Position numbers and translations under genes: made by a program | Assembly (NCBI GenBank): GCA_010015655.1 | Contig: ML976688.1 | Span: 88,636 to 152,635, forward strand | Source: Bimuria novae-zelandiae CBS 107.79 | Taxonomy: Eukaryota; Ascomycota; Dothideomycetes; Pleosporales; Didymosphaeriaceae | Length of the DNA: 64,000 bases | Direction: 5' to 3' | In this document: piece by piece, positions 56,754 through 64,000 of the stretch | Layout: each line of letters begins with the position of its first letter | Numbering within the stretch: position 1 is the stretch's first letter | Notes under the pieces: model-generated | The model's database searches: none | What the model was told of the DNA's origin: nothing | Seen by the model: only the letters and a program-made list of their open reading frames with translations

Positions 56754-58930
56754 CTTATTCTAGTATAGCAGGTTGTGTTTTTTTACTATCTTTAGGGATA
56801 TTAGACATCTGGTCGCTCCGGGGTCTATTAGCGCTATTACTTAGTAACTACTAATTATAACTTCCTTAGTTAGTTATAGGTTACTTATGCCTATTTCTAC
56901 CCTTTTTGCCTTTATAGTCGCGCCTTTACTAGTAGGGTCTTTTGCCTGGTGGCGCCTTAGTTTTCTAATTTATTATTAGCTTATTTAGTAGCGTTTTAAG
57001 AAGCCTTTACTTCCTTAACCTAGGTTTATATAGCTTTTTTTATTTCTAGGTTAGTTTTAGTCTTTTTTTATTATTTTTAGTAAAGTAATTTATAGGTGCT
57101 CTTAGTATCCTTAATTTACTAGATTTCTTCTTCCTCTAAGGGTCCTTCTTGTCTCTTATATCCTGTAACTAGATATTTTTAGGATTTTAGGTCTTTATGC
57201 AATAGTGTCGTTTCTAATACTACTATTTATTCTTTTTTAACATAAGTGTACTAGGTAATTCCTATTATAGTTTAGCTATCTAATTTATTATAGGTGCTTA
57301 GGGCTCGTACCCTCTGTTTATTAGTTTCCTATAATTATCGCTAATCCTGCATCTATGCCTTTAGGGTACTAGCCTGTAGCTTCTTTATGTGCTTTATGTA
57401 TTTGGCACTTATTATTAAAATACTTTTACTATTCTAATTCTTTATAGTGTCGTGCCTATTTGTCGAGGAAATGTTTATAGTATTTTATCGTTAGTTTATA
57501 ATTATTAATAAACTTATAGTTAAGGTGACTTAGTAATATTACTACTAGTTCCCTTTTTATCTTGTATAGTTAATAATCCTCTTTATTATAAAGGAACTAG
57601 GCTACCTGCTTATGTTATTCTTAAATTCTAATCTACTATTCTAGTATTAGCATATTTCCTTAGTACTTAGTAATAATTTTATAAGTTAAAGTAGCCCTTA
57701 GCCCCTTAAGCTTGATTTTTTGCGTGCAGTCCTTAGGTGTATGCATTTAATTATTACATACCTAGTAGTTTCCTTTTACTATTTGGAGAAAAACCTCGTA
57801 CTCCTGTACTATCCTCTATTCCGTTTCTGGTGTCTCTGGAACTTCGAGTTCTATATTAGAGACGTTGTCTTTATTTGTCCTTAGTAATATAGGTGTTGGT
57901 ACCTATAATATAGCTATTACTACTTAAATAATTTATGCTTTCTTGCTTTACCTATTATTATTCTTTAGATAATTTCTTTAAAAGTAACCTTGTTCTTTGC
58001 ATCTTAAGCATGCTTTTTCTTTAAAGCGTTATTTTTATTCTTAGTTAGATAGTTTATCCTTATAGTCCTTTCGCTACTTCTTAGGTTTCTGTTCTTAAGC
58101 TTTATTAGCTATTATAACGTCCTTATTATAGTCTTTTTGTAGCCTTTAGCTTCTCATAATATTAGGTTAGATGTAATTACCTTTTCGCTTTTCTAATTAT
58201 TATTTATATAGTTAATTATTAATTTATATAGCTAGTTTTACAAGTTCTTCTAGGTTATCTACTAAGTTATAGTAGGTAAGCTTATCCTTAATACTTTCCT
58301 TTAGTCTATTATAGTAGGCTACCTAAAGTGGGGCATTATCTTAATTAACCTTAGCTTAGAGGCGTCTAAACTTAGCCGTGTATATACTAGCTAATCTTAT
58401 TTATTTAAGCCTTTATATTTTACGTTAGGCTTATTATTCCTTATTAACTTCTCTAAATATAATTTAGATTTATTCCTTAAAGGATGCCTAGTCCTTAAAC
58501 ACCTTCCTAGTTTTATTATTATATTCCGCGATATTATCTTTGTTCTTTAGGTAATTTTTAGTAAGGGGTTATAGCTATTTCGCTATCTTGCTTTTTATAT
58601 GCATGCCTACTGCTAGGATTTTTACTTACTTTATTCTAAAGATATCCTTATTATATTAGTAGTATAGTTCTATATTTATAAGGAAAGTCTTAAGTCCTTT
58701 TCTTTTACCTTTATAGATTTTAAGAACTTTAAAGGATATTCTTCCTATAGCTATAATAGCTAAAACATAATTTATTAGTTTAACTAAGTACTCCTTAAGC
58801 TACTATATTTTATTAGCCTAGTTAGCTAACACTATTATAGTATTCGTAGTTAGTCTAGAAGCCGTGCTTCCTATTAAAACTCTTACTATCGTGGCCATTT
58901 TCGTTGTTTCGAACCTTTAGGTAGTTAAAG

Positions 58931-59445
58931 TGTTACAAGGGCTCTACGTACCTAAGCCTAGTCTAGGTTAGGGGAGGATAGGTTAAGGGTAGAGTGCCTT
59001 GCGGATATTTAGTGGTTAAAAGCTAAAAATAGCTACAAGGTAGGTTTCTAAAATAATTTAATTTTATAATAAACTATAGAATAACTAACTAGGAGATTTA
59101 CTAATCTGCTATAAAAAATATACTTATAGTATATTAAGTTAACTATAAGGAGTAGAAGAAGTACAGAGAAATTATTAGACTATATACTATCTATCCTAGT
59201 CCTTACTATTATCTAAATTACTATCGTAGTCTTGCTAAGCTATTATAGTCCTTAGGACTTCCGTAGTCCCTTAGACTTTTATAGTCCCTTAGACTTCTCG
59301 CTTATGCAGGACTATATTACGTAACTACTAATCTAAGCTGCCTTGCGTCTTCGTGTGTTCCCGCGACCTAGTTATTTCGCTAATAATTACTTCCTTAACG
59401 TAATTGTCTGGTCTCCTTATTCCTGTGGGGTTCGTGATCGTAACC
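58931..59445 (-). repeat. 5' LTR of Gypsy-B
   Basis: 515 bp, better preserved at its right end (CTGTGGGGTTCGTGATCG). The leader to the gag ATG is only about 32 bp. It includes direct repeats of the type CTTAGACTTCCGTAGTCC (about 59,245-59,300), also seen in the other LTR. Confidence 0.92.
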
Positions 59446-59450
59446 TACCT

Positions 59451-59700
59451 ATAACTTTAATAAGACAGGTGTAAAATCCTTAATAGTCTTATTAAGTCAT
59501 GTTACCTAATTAGGACTAGCTGATTACTATGTCAGGTATAGTGTATAAACTATACCGAATAAAGTACAGTCTCTACGTCTCTATATAACTATAGCTCTCT
59601 TAGTTATAGAGATATCTAGGGTGGCAAACCTTTATAGTACGAATCTTCGATATATTTCTGTAAGATTCTAGAAGTTTCTATATTACTTCCTTAAAGAATC
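59451..59700. other. Border stretch between repeat island and GC-balanced DNA
   Basis: Moderately AT-rich, no gene. It contains an inverted repeat (TCTCTATATAACTA and TAGTTATAGAGA, about 59,578-59,613) that could form a hairpin, in sequence that looks like an LTR fragment (TGTTACCTAATTAGGACTAG at about 59,497) but without a recognisable partner. Confidence 0.35.
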
Positions 59701-60126
59701 TGATAGCGTTTTGGCCGCCGTTTTCGGGTGCCCGCGCTGCCATTTTGGGACGCTGACTTGCCACTAAACCTCCCTACTCACCGCGCCGAACAGCTCGGGC
59801 GCACGTGCTCTCCGGATTACCCACTTCAGCTAGCGTAGTCGCGCTACTACCCCAACTTCGAGGAAGCTCAGCAGCAGAGCTCTCGGCACGCTTTCACAAT
59901 CCAACGGCGCCCAGATCACACTACATGCTACGTTTCAAAACACCACGCGCTCTTCTTTCCCTCGCACGGATACCCCATCGCCATCGCTATGGCACTCTCG
60001 TCCGGGCTCTCGCCCAAGCGGCGGATTGCGGCACCGCCTGCGACCTTGTCAGCTAGCTCCATCCTATTCTTATCCTCACCACCCAAGATGCCGACCGAAA
60101 TGGAGGCCACACGACTGGCGGGCTAC
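59701..60126. other. GC-rich stretch without a supported gene
   Basis: GC content rises sharply. Short frames exist on both strands (plus 59805-60056, minus 59928-60110) but they start at non-ATG codons, overlap one another and match no family I know. By position on the minus strand it would be the continuation of the retrotransposon pol, but no RT motif is present. Could be unrelated DNA joined to a truncated element. Confidence 0.35.
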
Positions 60127-60349
60127 TTAAGGGCCTTTCCGCTCGTCGTCCATCCACCGGAGCCCCAAGCAAACACAGCTGAGAGCTGAGCCCGTATTAA
60201 TCATCACCTCGACGTTGCTTCTCGATCCGACCTCCGCTTTAAGAGTAATCATTCTCTTAGGGTGGTTATGGAGCCAGTCGAACAAGTAGCCAACATCCTT
60301 CACCTATGGCACCCTAGCAATATAGCTAGCTACCAGGTGAATGTGGGCG
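60127..60349 (-). pseudogene. Aspartic protease remnant of the retrotransposon
   Basis: Directly downstream of the gag stop and in the -1 frame relative to gag, the minus strand reads AHIHLVASYIARVP, then YLFDWLHNHPKRMITLKAEV and VEVMINTGSALSCV before a stop at 60127. I-N-T-G-S-A resembles the I-D-T-G-S-A active site of retroviral-type proteases; the Asp-to-Asn change (GAT to AAT after T) has a RIP context. One TAG interrupts it. A -1 shift between gag and pol is common in Ty3/gypsy elements. RT and integrase do not follow, so pol is truncated. Confidence 0.5.
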
Positions 60350-60359
60350 GCGAGGGCAG

Positions 60360-61577
60360 CTACGATCCCATCCGCCCCTTGCCTTTTCCCGACCATTCGG
60401 GTTTCCCATTGGCCTCCTTCGACCCGGGAGCGGCAGGTTTGTCCTTCTCAGGACAGTTCGGACTAATGTGTCCAAATTTCGAGCAATGGTAGCAGATTAC
60501 CCCGCTGGAAGACGAAGACCCAACGCTAGTGTCATTGCGCGGCTTGTAAGGCCGTTTAGCGCCAGACTGGGCCTTTCCAGACCACTTGGCCTTTTTCGGG
60601 GTTTCGCTGTCCCCCTTTGAATTGGGTTTTGTGTCCTTAGCTCGTTTCGTCGAGGGTCCTGAAGTCGGGTGCTCCCTCGCTTTTTGTTTGCTCCGGTAGA
60701 TGATCGAAGCTTGCTCCTCGACCAAAGCTACCGTATTGCGACGCTCAGGTGCTAAGAGGTTGATTTTTGACGTGATATTGCTGTTCAAGCATCCCATGTA
60801 GTCAAGAACACGCATGTCCTCGTTCGTAACCTCTAATTCCTCCCAATAGTTGCGAATATAGTCGAGCAACTGTGTTGGGGATTGATCCGCACGCTGCGAG
60901 CACCGTTTAAGGGCATTGTGCGCCTGTTGGCGCCGTTCAAGTCTTGTACCTAACGCATCTAGCATCTTCTCCTGAAGACCATCCCATGTCTCCTCGAACA
61001 AGGGGTCTTGGCTCCTTCGTGAGGCAACCTCAGTGTTCCAAGCCGTACGCATGACTTGCGATACGTAGGAGAGCGCGAAACTGGCTTTCGACGACTCGGT
61101 CGTGAAGTGAACGTAAGATTGACTAAAGATTCGTTCACAGTCCTGTTTCCAGAGGCTGAAATCGCGCCTATCCTTTCTTGTATACTCATGAGGGTGCTTC
61201 TGCGGCGGAAGACGCATAGCAGATACTTGGTGCACTGTTGAGAGTGCTGGGGAGATCGTTGACAGGCTAGTGATAGCATCGCAATCCCCAGCATCGTATT
61301 TCTCCTTCAACAGGAGGATTTGCCGGAGTTCCTCCTCATCTTTGACTCCTTGGAACCATCGTCTTGCTGTCTCCACGTCCGTGATCAAGGCAGGTGAGAC
61401 TGAACGTCTTTGGGACGGTCTGGCGCTGGGTGGCGTAGAACGTCGTGATGAGGCGCCAGATTGTCCAGACTGCGTTGGATGGTTGAGAGTTTGGGTATAT
61501 GCTCCGTCGTCGTTGGATTGTTGAGCATTCTGTGGCGACTGCTCTTGGACGTCCTCTTCGGGGTCGTTGTCGTCCAT
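60360..61577 (-). CDS. Retrotransposon Gag-like protein with CCHC zinc knuckle, uninterrupted
   Basis: 405 codons from ATG 61577 to TAG 60360; an in-frame stop lies about 70 bp upstream, so this ATG is the first. Residues 1-75 are polar and low in complexity (Gln/Ser/Pro-rich). Residues about 80-130 form a charged helical stretch (TARRWFQGVKDEEELRQILL). Residues 135-295 look like a Ty3/gypsy-type capsid domain (RRDFSLWKQDCERIF, TAWNTEV, LQEKMLDALGTRLERRQQAH, QLLDYIRNYWEEL). Residues 300-350 are Lys/Ser-rich, and a CCHC knuckle C-Y-H-C-x4-H-x4-C lies at 362-375. Gag binds the element's RNA and forms the particle. Unlike everything to the left it carries no RIP stops. It is either a young truncated element or a gag kept for another use. 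Confidence 0.85.
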   Translation of the reverse strand: MDDNDPEEDVQEQSPQNAQQSNDDGAYTQTLNHPTQSGQSGASSRRSTPPSARPSQRRSVSPALITDVETARRWFQGVKDEEELRQILLLKEKYDAGDCDAITSLSTISPALSTVHQVSAMRLPPQKHPHEYTRKDRRDFSLWKQDCERIFSQSYVHFTTESSKASFALSYVSQVMRTAWNTEVASRRSQDPLFEETWDGLQEKMLDALGTRLERRQQAHNALKRCSQRADQSPTQLLDYIRNYWEELEVTNEDMRVLDYMGCLNSNITSKINLLAPERRNTVALVEEQASIIYRSKQKAREHPTSGPSTKRAKDTKPNSKGDSETPKKAKWSGKAQSGAKRPYKPRNDTSVGSSSSSGVICYHCSKFGHISPNCPEKDKPAAPGSKEANGKPEWSGKGKGRMGS

Positions 61578-61689
61578 TTCGATAACGCGGGGCCAGCTGG
61601 GGGTTCGCGTTCCCCCGACCGTCGCTGTCCGCGTCGTCTAGTCTCCATTACGAATAGATTGCCTGTCTAAGGGGTTTGAGCGATTCGAA

Positions 61690-61834
61690 TGTCAGAACAG
61701 TATAAGATAGCAATGTATTCATAAATGGAGAGTAGGCATCGAGTGTATTGTAGGATAGACGAATCGCTGCAGTACCAAGGGCCCTGCACGCGATGATATA
61801 TACCCGAGGTCCCCTGCCTCGGCCCCGCACGTCA
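61690..61834 (-). repeat. Possible 5' LTR remnant upstream of the gag
   Basis: On the minus strand a 145-bp stretch starts TGACGTGCGGGGCC and ends GTTCTGACA, with a TATA-like GGGTATATATC inside, and ends about 110 bp before the gag ATG. The TG...CA ends and position fit an LTR, but no second copy is in the window, so this is a guess. A short minus-strand open frame across it is not convincing. Confidence 0.3.
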
Positions 61835-62437
61835 CCAATACCAGTTGACGTTCTCCATAATGTCGAAAGTGTAGCGCGCTAGTTTTCGGTGGAGCATTCT
61901 ACAGAACCTAGCCATGCTCTATATAGCAAAGCCAGGAGCATACGTCCCCCTATAGATATAAATAAGGCAAGTTAGCTCGAAAGAATACTATCCTAGTTAA
62001 CACGATCCCGGAAGCTCGGAGAGTCTAAGGTATCGTCAGGATGAAATCGAGATATTAACGTACTAGTCAGCCTCCAATCGTACAGTTTAGCCGAAATACT
62101 AGTTTAGAAGTAGTCTCCTCTTCAACCTCACCATCCAAGTAGTGTCCCAGATAGGCATATATAGAGCGTGAGATATCCTAAACATGCCCAAGAGCACAGT
62201 GATCCTAATTACTACTTCTCATTATCAATATCAAAGCGTAGCTACTTTTTAGCTAGTAATAATAATTCCTACTATTAATTACGTGCTCGACCTATTGCGC
62301 TCAAACTAATTACAAAAGAGGAGGTACTAATAAACAGAAAATTAACTTGTATCTGATTACAAACATCTCCCTGGACTAGGAGCTTCGTCCTTTGGGACGC
62401 GCTGGCCGACACACCAGTGTAGGCCCATTACCTGCAC
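61835..62437. other. Intergenic region, no gene seen
   Basis: Mixed composition with a mildly AT-rich part (62,200-62,350). No domain, repeat pair or long frame. It contains the probable 3' untranslated region of the secreted-protein gene on its right side. Confidence 0.5.
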
Positions 62438-62979
62438 TTAGCCTACCTTGCTAAGCGCGGTTGGAATAACGGTAAGCGTTCGTGGATCAAAAGTATAATC
62501 GGTGTAGAGAGTGCCGTTAACTTGATAGGTGCTATAGAAGTTGTGAGCCATCTATTTTGTTTATATAAAAGTTGGGGCTCCTACCTTCCCCCCGATGTGA
62601 ATTGATAGGTCGTGTCCAAAAACAGGCGTTCGTCGTCCCGACTCCAAGGCCGAATAGTAACTGAAACAGAACGGTTATCGGTGTTGTTCGCGATAAATTG
62701 GCTGCAACTAAACGTAACGGGTCCGCCTATGTATTGGCACGGGGCAGTGAAGGACAATGCGGGAATGATAACGTTGCCGCTGGTGACCTGAGGAGCATTT
62801 AGGCTGACGCTGATCCAAGCGGCGTAATACCAATAGCCCAAATAATCGGGTACGGACCAAACGTAGCCGGCTGGAACAGAAAGGTTGGCGACATTGGTGA
62901 CAGGAGCAGCAGGAGCAGCAGGAGCAGCGAGAGCAGTGATGGCCGAGGTAATGGCCGTAATAAAAGTGGCGGTGCGCAT
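62438..62979 (-). CDS. Predicted small secreted protein, two exons
   Basis: Gene model: exon 1 62979-62585, intron 62584-62532 (53 nt, GTAGGA...CTATAG with a CTCAC branch-like site 8-12 nt before the acceptor), exon 2 62531-62438, stop TAA. The product has 162 residues. ATG 62979 is chosen because the upstream in-frame extension has no ATG and because it gives a signal peptide at once: MRTATFITAITSAITALAAP, cleavage likely near residue 19, followed by an Ala-Pro repeat. The mature part is rich in Tyr, Trp, Ser and Thr, with two Cys (81 and 92) and four N-glycosylation sequons. Splicing replaces an early stop by the in-frame continuation STYQVNGTLYTDYTFDPRTL. No family recognised; size and secretion suggest a cell-wall or effector-type protein. 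It lies 3 kb from the repeat island and is not RIP-mutated. Confidence 0.7.
62532..62584 (-). other. Spliceosomal intron of the secreted-protein gene
   Basis: 53 nt, donor GTAGGA, acceptor TATAG, branch-like CTCAC. It keeps the frame in phase 2. A 33-nt alternative ending at the first AG (62552) would shift the frame and gives an unlikely peptide. Confidence 0.6.
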
Positions 62980-63000
62980 GATAGCGAGTAAAGTAAACAA

Positions 63001-63501
63001 AATTTATTAAGAGTAAGTTAGGATTAAATGTCCTCGATGCTAAGATCTTATTTTAAAAATTAGACGTTAATTTTTGTTTCTTTATACTTTCTAGGTATTA
63101 CATATTCGTCCGACCGTAGTGCGGAGAGCAGGAATTATTAAACGCATTTTACTAGACTTAGAATCCCCATGTAGTACGTATATTTGTTAATAAGGTTATA
63201 TTATGCTCTAGTGAGGTTTAACTGCCTAATGGGGTAGTTAAGCCGTGCCGTAACATATGGACAACAAGGCAGCCTCCGGGAAAAAACATGATTAGGAGAA
63301 TCTTGCTTGAATCCGCTTGCCGCCCGCGAGGGCATGTGCGAATCTAGTATCATTAGCGCTACTGAAAAAGGGAGGTAATAGAACTTTAACATTGGGCATG
63401 CTATCTTTAATCATAGCAATCTCCGAGAGCATTAATAATGCACTGCGAGCATCCTTGGTAGAGCACGCTTACAAATTCTAGATATTAATACCCGTATACT
63501 A
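63001..63501. other. Upstream region of the secreted-protein gene
   Basis: AT-rich near the gene (63,001-63,080), more balanced further out. Holds the likely promoter, with no clear TATA or known binding site. Small minus-strand frames at 63201-63392 and 63432-63638 have no features of genes. Confidence 0.4.
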
Positions 63502-63640
63502 CTATAGTATCCGGCCGAAGTTTTGTACATTGTTGGTGCGTTGCCAGGAACCCGTGCGGAATACGAGTAATTTAAATCACTAATTAGTATACGGACCCGA
63601 TAGAAAATTATTGCGCCAAAACTTCGGCCGGATACCACAG
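63502..63640. mobile_element. MITE-like element, 139 bp, TA-flanked
   Basis: Inverted ends CTATAGTATCCGGCCGAAGT and the complement of CAAAACTTCGGCCGGATA, 18 bp of which are perfectly complementary (TATCCGGCCGAAGTTTTG), extended by CT(A/G)T(A/G)G with transitions. TA on both sides (63500-63501 and 63641-63642), as for Tc1/mariner or pogo derivatives. No coding capacity. Confidence 0.75.
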
Positions 63641-63850
63641 TACTGAAGAAGTAAAGAGCGATGTGACAGCGGCGCAGTTTCCTCCTCAGGACTTTCGTAG
63701 CGGCTCAACTTCGGCCACGCAAACGTCCCGATCCCGAGCATCAAGGAGTACGTATAGTAGAGCCAACGACAGCCTCCTGGTTATGATTCTGACGGAGACC
63801 CAAGATTTTGGATGTTGTGGGAGTGAGAGCACCGTTGGTAGACACATTAA
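63641..63850. other. Short intergenic stretch
   Basis: GC-balanced. A plus-strand frame (63663-63869, starting at a GTG or ACA-preceded codon) overlaps the better-supported minus-strand end below and is not called. Confidence 0.4.
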
Positions 63851-64000
63851 TTATCCATTAGCCTTTTGATCGGGGTTGGAGCTGAGGTCTGCTGTCGCAA
63901 AAGATCCTATGAAGCACCAAAAAGGCTGGGAAGAAAATGTGAGAGTGTCGACGGTCGAGTTCATGTAATTGGTGCCGTCTGTGACCGGAGCTGGGGTAAC
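63851..64000 (-). CDS. C-terminal end of a possible gene, cut by the window edge
   Basis: The minus strand is open from the right edge to TAA at 63853-63851 (49 codons). It reads VTPAPVTDGTNYMNSTVDTL, TFSSQPFWCFIGSFATADLS and ends NPDQKANG. The composition (Thr/Ser/Asn-rich, one sequon, aromatic residues) resembles secreted proteins and recalls the protein at 62438-62979, but the similarity is not strong enough to claim homology. The start lies outside the window. Confidence 0.4.
   Translation of the reverse strand, partial: VTPAPVTDGTNYMNSTVDTLTFSSQPFWCFIGSFATADLSSNPDQKANG

Larger units (their letters stand above)
40735..58898 (-). pseudogene. gag-pol of Gypsy-B (interrupted by three insertions)
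   Basis: Starts at ATG 58898 (MATIVRVLIGSTASRL). Capsid: NKDIFRIK, ILAVGMHIKSKIA (about 58,610). A zinc knuckle lies near 58,020-57,980 with one Cys mutated; SNIELEVPETPETE is near 57,850. The protease motif A-L-I-D-P-G-A-T-R-C-L-I-S is at 56,850-56,810. RT and RNase H (52675-50900) include a GYLNNILIYSTGTLKEH block near 51,850 where YLDD is expected. Integrase and the chromodomain-like end are split by Gypsy-C (50478-51000 and 41670-40735). Further breaks: the Mutator-like element at 52686-55837 and the LINE tail at 56032-56753. TAG/TAA stops throughout. Confidence 0.85.
39629..59445 (-). mobile_element. Gypsy-B: full-length Ty3/gypsy retrotransposon with nested insertions
   Basis: Two 515-bp LTRs (39629-40143 and 58931-59445) flanked by the duplication TACCT (39624-39628 and 59446-59450). 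Without Gypsy-C, the Mutator-like element and the LINE tail it is about 7.1 kb. Minus strand: 5' LTR on the right, gag ATG at 58898, protease, RT, RNase H, integrase, chromodomain-like end, antisense ORF, polypurine tract (complement of ACTATCCCCCTTCTT) and 3' LTR. It is the reference copy used here to read Gypsy-1 and Gypsy-E. RIP-mutated. Confidence 0.92.

Noticed and set aside
1..59450. Search for tRNA, rRNA or host genes in the AT-rich part
   Set aside because: Every protein-like frame traced to a transposable element; no cloverleaf or rRNA sequence was recognised by eye.
59805..60189. Three overlapping short frames (plus and minus) in GC-rich DNA
   Set aside because: They begin at non-ATG codons or overlap each other, and show no domain, signal or intron that would favour one.
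60262..61670. Several short plus- and minus-strand frames overlapping the gag
   Set aside because: They overlap the 405-codon gag, which has a zinc knuckle, capsid-like helices and an ATG preceded by an in-frame stop.
62552..62584. 33-nt intron in the secreted-protein gene
   Set aside because: Shorter than usual for fungi, no branch-like site, and it shifts into a frame giving an unlikely peptide; the 53-nt version is better.
62979..63000. Upstream extension of the secreted protein by seven residues
   Set aside because: The extension would begin with TTG. The ATG at 62979 has a better context and gives a standard signal peptide.

Overview
The window looks like chromosomal DNA of a filamentous ascomycete (Pezizomycotina). 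I infer this from the mix of Fot1/pogo, Tc1/mariner and Mutator-like DNA transposons, fungal-type Ty3/gypsy and Ty1/copia elements, a Tad-like LINE tail, a small secreted protein gene with a short spliceosomal intron, and above all the footprint of repeat-induced point mutation (RIP). From 1 to about 59,450 the sequence is AT-rich, poor in CA and TG, relatively rich in surviving CG, and its protein-like frames are broken by TAG/TAA where CAG/CAA would be expected. Direct alignment of LTR pairs within the window shows the same C-to-T and G-to-A changes, almost all at CpA/TpG. No host gene, tRNA or rRNA is visible in that part. It is a transposon graveyard with sharply resolved nested insertions.

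Left block (1-28,800): Gypsy-1 (+) runs from an unresolved 5' end to its 3' LTR at 22377-22889. It sits inside an older pogo-like transposase (22890-24180, minus). Gypsy-1 is interrupted by a Fot1-like element (1015-2857), a pogo-like element (3681-10835) that itself carries Copia-A (4460-9754), Copia-B (10869-16763) and two solo LTRs (19743-19947 and 21963-22220). Then follow two Tc1/mariner-type transposase relics (+), another LTR fragment and a pogo-like transposase (27690-28802, +).

Middle block (28,803-59,445): Gypsy-E (minus, LTR at 28803, truncated near 39285) is split by Copia-C (30078-35630). Gypsy-B (minus, 39629-59445, both LTRs, target duplication TACCT) is split by Gypsy-C (41676-50472), which carries a Fot1-like element (45476-47321), and further by a 3.15-kb Mutator-like element (52686-55837) and a short LINE tail (56032-56753). 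Gypsy-1, -B and -E share an extra ORF encoded antisense between pol and the 3' LTR. It combines a six-cysteine pattern like a Zn(II)2Cys6 cluster with a charged coiled-coil-like tail.

Right block (about 59,700-64,000) is GC-balanced with little RIP. It holds an uninterrupted 405-codon retrotransposon gag (minus) with a decayed protease remnant after it, a predicted small secreted protein gene with one 53-nt intron (62438-62979, minus), a 139-bp TA-flanked inverted-repeat element, and the 3' end of a possible gene running off the right edge. The window therefore crosses the edge between an AT-rich repeat compartment and a more ordinary compartment.
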